Below are positions 56,338-64,000 of a stretch of 64,000 bases of DNA, piece after piece (position 1 is the stretch's first letter; each line of letters begins with the position of its first letter). Made by a program: the position numbers and the translations under genes. Origin of the DNA: Arabidopsis thaliana (lineage: Eukaryota; Streptophyta; Magnoliopsida; Brassicales; Brassicaceae). The stretch is taken from positions 992,001 through 1,056,000 of the forward strand of contig NC_003076.8 of assembly GCF_000001735.4 (NCBI RefSeq), read 5' to 3'. A model generated the notes under the pieces. It did not search any database, had not been told where the DNA came from, and worked only from the letters and a program-made list of their open reading frames with translations.

Positions 56338-59300
56338 ATGGCGTGTGTATCGACATGCTTGATTCTCTCCCCTAGGTTAACTCAAGTGGGTTTATCATCA
56401 AAGAAGCCTTTTTTGATTCGGCTCAGATCTCCTGTTGATCGTTACTCTTTTCCCAGAATGTTAACGGAGAGGTGTTTGAGCACTCGTCGGAAGTTTAATC
56501 GCCATGGAATCGCTGTGGTGAAGGCTGCGAGTTTAGATAAGGTTAGCGGCGCAATCAAACCAGGTGGATTGGTGGAGAGTGACAAGTTGCCGACTGATGT
56601 ACGGAAACGAGCGATGGATGCGGTAGATGAGTGTGGCCGGAGAGTAACTGTTGGTGATGTTGCTAGTAGAGGTGGCTTGAAGGTTACTGAAGCTCAGACA
56701 GCTCTTCAAGCTATAGCGGCTGATACTGATGGGTTTTTGGAGGTATTCGCTAGTTCAATTTCATGCCCATTAACTCAAATTGAGATGCTTTGAGGAGAGT
56801 CTGATATAAAGTATTGATCTTTATTAAGTAGGAAAGTAACAATACATTAGAAATTTGAATAGCTGTCATGAGAATAGTGTATTGATTTGAGGAGATTTTG
56901 ATAGAAAGTATTGATCTTTACGCGATTCATGTTTCGTTTTAGATGTGTGAAGTTGCTAAAATCAATGAAATGTTTCCTTCATTCAGGTGTCGGATGAAGG
57001 TGATGTGCTTTATGTTTTCCCAAGGGACTATCGAACTAAGTTGGCTGCCAAGTCGTTAAGGATACAAATTGAACCATTCCTTGAAAAGGCAAAGGTAGTA
57101 TTTTTTTTCTGTTAAGATTTATTGATTTCCTTTTAACAGTGAATTGCTTTGAATTTGAATGTTCTGAGCTCTATTATGTGTCTCGCAGGGTGCTGTAGAT
57201 TATTTGGCTCGTGTTTCCTTTGGCACGGCGCTTATAGCGTCTATCGTTATTGTCTACACGTCAATTATAGCCCTGCTTTCAAGCAAAAGGTATGTGTTTG
57301 CCTTGACCGCAATTAAGTTGTCTTGTTATCAAGATATATTATCATTCTGATCAATGGACTTGATTTGGATTTTGCACTAACCTTTTTTGGATTTTGTTAA
57401 AAGCGAGGATGATAATCGTCAAAGAAGACGCGGGCGCAGTTATGATTCAGGATTCAATTTCTATATCAACCCTGTCGATCTGCTTTGGTAATTTTAATTT
57501 CATGATGTAAAAGGCTCCTACTCTCAACCAATAGAGAGGATCAGTAATTGATTTAACAGAACCTCGTAGTCATATTCTAGTGTTTTTATGTAAGGTACTG
57601 GGATCCCAATTATTACAACAGGCGACGAGCTCGAGAAGATGAAGGAAAGGGAATGAATTTCATTGAATCTGTAAGTAGAGTTTGAACTTAAGAGAGTTTT
57701 CATGCTTTGCTAAATGTTTCTTCTTTTGCTGCTTATGAGTGATAATGGCTTGAAATAAGTGAGGGTTCATCTCTAGGTTTTCTCGTTTGTATTTGGAGAT
57801 GGAGACCCAAATCAAGGAATCGAAGAAGAGAGATGGCAGATGGTAATGTGCTGGACTTGAATTTACTTATGTTTTCTATATCCGTTTCAGGTTACTATTC
57901 GATAATGTTTTATTTTATTTTTCAATAAAAGACTACTTTCGACATATCTAAAGGAAATGTAGTAAAATGCTTTTTTAAATCTTCTTTTAAAGGTTATGAG
58001 TTTAAAAGTACATCACGCTCATATAATGAAATATTAGTAATTTACTCGTTTTTGATACTTATTCTCAGATTGGGCAGTATATAACATCTAGAGGAGGTGT
58101 TGTTGCCGCTGATGAACTTGCTCCATACCTTGATGTGCCATCTTCAAAGAGTGCTATGGTATGTTTTGCTTATTGTTTCTTGCAAAGGGAGCTAATAAAC
58201 TAATTTTGTTATGCTGCTATCTATCTTTGTATTTGTCCTTTGTACTCCTTTACCTCTTGCGCTAGTTGTATCACTAAATAATGTGAAAGACATACCGTTC
58301 AGCTTCACAAGTTTTCTTTTTTGATGTTTACAGAACGATGAATCCTACATTCTACCTGTTCTTCTTCGGTTTGATGGTCAACCTGAGTTGGATGAAGAGG
58401 TATACAAATCCTCTTTCTGGTGTCTTGAAATGTGATGCCCAAATGTGCATGATCTGCAGGGTTTTCATTGGCCATTTTTATTAACAATTTTTTCATGTTG
58501 CTTAGGGAAATATTTTGTATTGTTTTCCGTCCCTGCAACGTACAGCTTCTGGATCTAGTAGACGAAAAGAATATGTGGGAAAATGGTTTGACTGGGTTGC
58601 AGATATGGAGAAATTCTTCAAGGAGAAAAAATGGCAATTTAGGTTCTTATCGTTGTTTGCTCCTGGAATTTAATATCTTACAAATATGAGAAGTTTTGTT
58701 AATTGCTTTTGTGGTTCAGTTCCTGATAATGGAATTTTCGTTCTTCACAGTAAAACAAGTACATCTGAGAGAGCACTGGTCATTGGCCTAGGTGCGGTTA
58801 ATCTCTTTGGTGTTATTGTTCTAAACACATTGCTAAAGTAAGCTCCTCATAGATTTATACTCTACCTATTATTCCCTAGTGTGTATATATATAAATGTCT
58901 AACGCAACCTTGTTTTTGTGTTCGTTTAGCGAGATGTCTGTCAGGCCAGGTGGATTTCTTACATTTGTTAAGAACATATATCCACTACTTCAGGTATGAT
59001 TTAGTTTCTGTTCATATGGCAAACTACTATCATTAAATTGTTTCCTCATTCTGGTTCTTCCTATTCGCTTTAAACATGAATCTTATGGGAGTTTCTAAGC
59101 ATGATTACTGACACAAACAAGTTCTTAATAGATTTTATTTTCGTAATCCAGATGACTGGTCTTTGTTTGAAACTTTTTGACTAATTATATTGATCTCATT
59201 CATGACTGTGCAAACGACTATTCAGATATACGCAGGTTCATTCTTTACCATCCCTTTGATTCGGTGGTTTTCAATCAAGAGAAAGAATAATCAGATAGAG

Positions 59301-59869
59301 AACAGAAACAAAGCTCGGCTACAATTTGCTCGAGCACTTGAATCTCCAGATATCGCACTACGGCGTAAGGTAGGCACATCAGTAGTAACATAAATCTTGG
59401 GAGATGTTTATTTGGTTTCTGCCCAAACATGCTCTTTATTCCAAAGAGGAGATAGCCTCGCACTACATTTTCCACTAGTGGGTAAACTCTTGCCAACTAA
59501 CGTCAAGGGTTAGGTTCTGAATCGTCTATGATACCTGCATATCTGTGGGAGATCTCTTTATGTGATTACCCACTTTTGATTGCTTTATGTGACTCTTTTC
59601 TTGCCCTCTAGCACCAGCCAGACTAAAGCACATTTCTTGGATTCTTTTCCTGGAAACTTCATATATATGTTTTTTTCTTATAACTTGGGAGTTGTGAAAT
59701 AACGCCTTGAAATGATGCAATGCAGCTACTTAGTGCAAGGGATATGGCTCAAAAAACAGTCATAGGGAAGGATCGGATCGTGTACAGTACAGATAGAGAT
59801 ATGATGGAACAAAACTATGAGACAGACGAATGGGACAGGAGATTCAAAGAGTTAGAAAAATCGGATTGA
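56338..59869 (+). CDS. Organelle-targeted multi-pass membrane protein of unknown function
   Basis: Thirteen exons: 56338-56742, 56987-57094, 57189-57289, 57404-57487, 57595-57670, 57777-57842, 58069-58158, 58334-58399, 58506-58642, 58751-58837, 58930-58993, 59226-59369, 59726-59869; 1572 nt, 523 aa, all GT-AG. The N terminus (about 60 residues, Ser/Arg/Leu-rich, few acidic) resembles a plastid transit peptide. Three membrane stretches are seen: FGTALIASIVIVYTSIIALL, ALVIGLGAVNLFGVIVLNTLL and YPLLQIYAGSFFTIPLI. Winged-helix-like segments flank them (VTVGDVASRGGLKVTEAQTAL; ITSRGGVVAADELAPYLDV). It lacks the CxnCxC cysteines of A-type Fe-S carriers. The name 'iron-sulfur cluster biosynthesis' I recall for this locus may reflect confusion with the adjacent ISCA gene. 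Function unknown. Confidence 0.88.
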
Positions 59870-60727
59870 AATGTGAAATCTGGTAAGTGAATGAGGCAGT
59901 TTCACAGTTTCTTGCTGCAATTACAAATAATGGGTTTATATGAATCATGTACATCTCTTAATCTCAATATTGACCTCATCCAGTTTTGCATTTGACTTTT
60001 AGGGACTTGTGACCTTTTGCTGTTATATGCTAAGTTACGTAGCAGCTCACACATCATCCGCAACACAGAATTTTCCCAACAACGTAAAAACATTCATGGA
60101 CGCTGGAGTTAAAGCGGATGACACAAGCCATGGCACATACTGTTTAGACATTCTTCCTCTCTCTGAGACAGAAAATAACTGGTTTATAGAGGTCTCTTAA
60201 GCTCTAGTGGTAATAGACCATTTTGTGATGCTCCGTAACACAACAAGCTTGGTCTTGTTTAAATCATCCAGGAGATCCAAGTATTGCTTGTTCCTGAGAG
60301 TTACTACAAATGCAACAATAGATTATGTACATTAATTTGTATATACGAAAGTCCAAATTCTTGCTCATAAGAATGAATGTTCAATGTATTATCTTCCTCT
60401 TCACTTTCTAGAGAAAATTGATGAATTACTCATCATCATTAATTTGCAATTTAAGGACGAAATTGATTTGAAGGGGATTAATGGGGCCAATTTGGAAAAT
60501 GTATAAAAATAGTGGGAGCAATACAGAAATAGATGACGTGGATGCTAAAAGTAGCGTGGTCTTCACAACACCAATCTTTCTTTCGCCTCCCTCCGTCGTC
60601 GTCACCAAGGTAGAAAATTTCGTTCCAGAGAAAGCTTAAAACTTTCCATGGAGAAAAAATCATAAAACTCAATTAATTGTAGAAAGAGACTGAGAGAAAA
60701 AAGGTTCCGAAAGAATTAAAAAAAACT
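59870..60727. other. 3' flank and ISCA2 promoter
   Basis: The stretch to about 60400 appears to be the 3' UTR of the preceding gene. The ISCA2 leader follows, with CG-richer sequence near 60580-60610. No other gene was seen. Confidence 0.5.
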
Positions 60728-62041
60728 ATGTCAAGATCTCTGGTGAAACGCGTTGCTCCTTATTTGGCTGGTCGGATTAGAGAAAATCATCGATTGCTTA
60801 ATTTTTCTTCTGCTTCTGCTATCAAAGAAGCATCTTCTTCTTCTTCGTCCCAACCTGAATCGTCTTCTAATGATGTAGTCCATCTCAGCGACAATTGTAT
60901 CCGGGTATGATATCTGCTCTTTTGAATTGATCTCTTTGCAATTCGATACACTAGGTTTTTACGAAATTAATTTATATTGGATTTTTGCTCTAATTTGACG
61001 GCTTTTTGATGAAAAAGTAACAAAAATTCGGTTTGTTTCGAACACCCATAGTTCACACGATTCTGCAGAAATGGAAAAAAAAAATGAAAACCTTTTCACT
61101 TGTTAACTTGCTTAAATTTAACAAAAAAGAATGATATGAACTATGAAGCATTTTTTTAAAATGTGAGGATTTGCTTCCAAAGATATTCATTGGTTATTTT
61201 GGATATGTGATCATGGGTTTTGTGAACATGAACTAAACAAACCTCTACCATGTAATTTCTGGCCTTTGCAACATTTCGAATCCTTTTACCTAACTATTTA
61301 GATTGTTGGAAGCAGGCATTGTTTGTTATTTTGCTCCTCCCCTTGACCTTTATGAGTGTTATCATATTTTTCAGAGAATGAAAGAGTTACAATCTAGTGA
61401 GCCGGAAAAGAAAATGCTTCGCTTGGGCGTAGAGACAGGAGGATGTTCTGGTTTCCAGTATAAGTTTGAGCTTGATAATAGAACCAACCCTGATGACAGG
61501 TACTCTGTTCCACTTTCTATTAGAATCAAGATTTGATTTTGGCTTAGTTATAGCTGTTCTTGAATATTACAGGGTTTTCGAGAAGAATGGTGTCAAATTG
61601 GTTGTCGATAATGTTTCATACGACTTGGTGAAAGGTGCTACAATTGATTATGAGGAGGAATTGATCCGTGCTGCTTTCGTGGTAAAGCCCTCTTTTTTCC
61701 TTTTTGCATCTTTTCAATGCTTATAATCTCAATAGTCACCATCTTCTACACTTTCTTCTCATCATTTTGCTTAGATAGTCTATATAAGCATTTGTGTATG
61801 CTTTGCCTGAGCTGATTGGAGTCCATAAGCCTATGATTCTTAACTATCATTTGCAACGTGTCTTCCTTATGCCCTGTGTTTTTGAAAAGGAGACAAGACA
61901 TAATCTTGAAACTGCATGTTGGTTTAAGTAACCATTTTAAGATTTTCATTTGATTTTTAATGCTTTGGTGTTCAGGTAGCTGTAAACCCGTCCGCAGTGG
62001 GTGGGTGCAGTTGTAAAAGCTCCTTCATGGTGAAACTCTGA
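60728..62041 (+). CDS. ISCA2: A-type iron-sulfur carrier ISCA2-type, mitochondrial
   Basis: Four exons: 60728-60904, 61375-61499, 61573-61681, 61976-62041; 477 nt, 158 aa. The N terminus ([17 protein letters not shown]) is an Arg-rich presequence typical of mitochondrial import, followed by a Ser-rich spacer. The core holds the three ligand Cys: GGCSGF (exon 2) and CSCKSSF (exon 4), matching CxnCxC of A-type carriers, where the tail is usually CGCGSSF. ISCA proteins help assemble or deliver [4Fe-4S] clusters to mitochondrial enzymes. The symbol follows my memory of the Arabidopsis mitochondrial ISCA set. Confidence 0.9.
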
Positions 62042-62312
62042 ATCATTGACTCAACTTTCTTCTTTACATGGACTAGAAACCAAATTTGATCATTTGTTTA
62101 TTACATGTATAATGTCAGAAGTTTTGCTATGTATCAAAAAGGCATAACTAGGGAAAGATACAAAAACTCTGTAGGCTTCTAGCTCAACAAATGATTTGTC
62201 CATCCTATTTTTAAACAATAATGGAAAGATTTATACAAAGAGGAATCTTGTATCTTCTCTTAATTTACACAACAGTTGGTCTGTACATGCTCTTGATCAT
62301 ACTTACATAATC

Positions 62313-64000
62313 TCAAATCACGAGTCCAGCTGATGTCAGTGAGTCTTTGTGAGTACTTAACAGAGAAGAGCGATTCAATTCCTTTAGTTTTCCCCTCTCT
62401 ACCAAGAACACTCTCTGCGCCATCATCACTGTCTCCAGTCTATGTGCAATCACTATCACCTGTGAATGCAAACATAAGAGCCATGGAACCAGGAAGTTTT
62501 TGAATAATATCAGTGATGATTCAATTAAAAGGTTGTTTAGAATGGAAGAATCGGATGTGTGCTTTTACCGTATGGTCTTGCATTACACGTTCAAGAGCTT
62601 CTCTGACTAGCAACTCCGACAAACTATCCAATGCTGATGTTGCTTCATCCAAAATCAGTATGGATGATTTCTGATAGAGCGCTCTTGCGATAGCTAGTCT
62701 GCACATTTGCCAAATGAGAACAAGACGCAGTAAGCATCGTGAAGAGAATATATGAAACAATCAGTCTTCCAGACCCCACCTTTGCTTCTGGCCTCCGCTT
62801 AAGCTTGAACCCCTGGGACCAACTCCTGTGTTGTATCCCTCTGGTAGGTTTCTGATAAATTCATCAGCATTTGCAGTTTTTGCAGCAAGCTCAACTCTCT
62901 TCATGTCAATTCCTGTCGTGAGATCTCTGTACCCAATGTTGTCAGCAATTGTCCCTGAAAACAGAGTCTTGCATGTGCAAAAAAAGTTATGTAACTACGA
63001 TGAACCATTATGAAATTCTTGGGATGAATCACGAAAGGAGTAAATTTGAAGACTGGAACGTACTGTGTCCTGTGAAACTAGACCAACATGTTTCCTCAAA
63101 CTTTCCAGTTTGATATCCTTGATGTCAATTTTGTCAATGATGATAGAGCCTATTAAAGGGAAGAAAAAAACAAACACACATATGTGCTTAGATGTCAAAC
63201 CGTTGGTTCTTAATATTGTGATTAAGTTAAGAAGTAAGAATTTCTAACCAGATGAAGGTTCGTAAAGGCGGAGGAGCAATTTGATCAGTGTTGTCTTTCC
63301 TCCTCCAGATGGTCCAACAAGAGCTACAGTCTCTCCTGCTTTAATATGAAGATTTAACCCATCCAAAACGGGAAGCATATTTTCGTCATATTTAAATGAT
63401 ATATCGCATAACTCAACTTCTCCAGCAACTTTTTCCAATTGAATGGCCTCAGGTCTCTCGATCACCTAATTTTCAAGACAGGGCCAGAAGCACTTTGCAT
63501 CATATTTTGAGATAGACAACGAACAAAACCAAATCATTAGGAGTATAAACTGAAGAGAAGATCAGAGGAAAGATAGGGTGTAGTACCTTAGATTCCAAAG
63601 AGGTCAAATCAAACAAACGTTCTATCGCTGGCTCTCCTTGTTTCAATTCATTATAAGCTTTTCCCAAATCCTGCATGTTTTTTAGATTCAAAATCCCAAT
63701 AAGACAGCTCCTCTATACACAAAAAAGTATAGAGGCAAGGCATGGAATGCCACACTGACACAAGTATCTACCTGGACAGGATCGATCAAGAAAGCTAATG
63801 ATGCCACGAAGGAAACAATTGCACTAGAGCTTAAAGAAGAGCCTGCAAGGATAACAGCTCCAACACAAAATATCGACAATGATCCGAGATACATAACTTG
63901 AACAATCTGAGGGATAAGTGACTTCATTTTCTTCTTCTTAAACCGTTCATCTAGGTCAGCACGAGCAAACCTCTGAAACCTCACACTCTCAGAGATCTCT
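62313..64000 (-). CDS. ABCB29: ABC transporter half-molecule ABCB29 (ATH12), 3' part
   Basis: The gene runs off the right edge. Exons in the window (minus strand): from the edge to 63772, 63670-63587, 63465-63249, 63149-63064, 62967-62780, 62698-62569, 62459-62313. The visible transmembrane part includes [22 protein letters not shown]. The nucleotide-binding domain has Walker [10 protein letters not shown], the Q-loop region LVSQDT, signature [15 protein letters not shown], Walker [13 protein letters not shown], and the H-loop VIVIAHRL. All are intact, so it should hydrolyse ATP. It is a half-size ABCB protein of the TAP/ATM-like group that must dimerise; plastid or other organelle location is recalled for ABCB29. 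Exon 62967-62780 starts at an internal acceptor that gives [10 protein letters not shown], matching the family. The substrate is unknown. Confidence 0.93.

Overview
The window is plant nuclear DNA: AT-rich intergenic DNA, multi-exon genes with GT-AG introns and TATAAATA-type promoters, one Pol III tRNA gene, and plant-only families (DYW-type PPR, HD-ZIP, PEBP, GT47, PADRE). From memory, not from a search, the gene order matches Arabidopsis thaliana chromosome 5, upper arm, about At5g03770 to At5g03910. I built exon-intron models by hand from splice consensus, open phase and family conservation. Most add up to an exact whole number of codons.

Layout, left to right: 0-3 kb has no gene that I recognise. 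KDTA (+; Kdo transferase) is at 3.2-5.6 kb and a tRNA-Arg(UCU) at 6.94 kb. TRFL10 (-; TRF-like Myb) covers 7.3-8.9 kb. A 4-kb gene-free stretch precedes LMI1/HB51 (+; HD-ZIP I) at 13.0-14.4 kb. A GT47 exostosin-like gene (-) covers 15.6-18.4 kb and EMB175 (-; DYW-class PPR) 18.9-21.6 kb. Two tandem GDSL lipase genes (-) lie at 21.9-25.3 kb. A BCCIP-like gene (+) at 26.7-28.2 kb has a broken 3' half. A 4.5-kb gene-free stretch lies downstream of TFL1 (-; 32.8-33.8 kb). A short hAT-type element sits upstream of TFL1 at 34.5-35.1 kb. RPS28B (-) is at 36.5 kb. Then comes a repeat-rich zone at 37.4-40.2 kb: a satellite-like array, an orphan promoter with a first exon, and a frameshifted IQD relic. 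Malate synthase (-) covers 40.3-42.5 kb, a glutaredoxin-like gene (-) 43.8-45.0 kb, and a double thioredoxin-fold plastid-type protein (-) 46.7-49.5 kb. A second repeat-rich gap follows at 49.5-55.1 kb. The right end holds a PADRE protein (+), an organellar membrane protein (+), ISCA2-type A-type Fe-S carrier (+) and the 3' part of ABCB29 (-), which runs off the edge.

Neighbouring genes do not form a pathway. Functional links are loose: LMI1 and TFL1 both act in meristem and inflorescence identity, and several genes (KDTA, EMB175, the thioredoxin-fold gene, ISCA2, ABCB29) encode organelle proteins. I found no convincing new multi-gene system. The most interesting signals are small: the decayed BCCIP paralog with a frame that stays open, the DYW domain lacking its catalytic Glu, a 19-nt microexon that is the redox motif, a roughly 290-bp tandem duplication in the TFL1 3' region, a complete hAT MITE with target-site duplication, and the frameshifted IQD relic.
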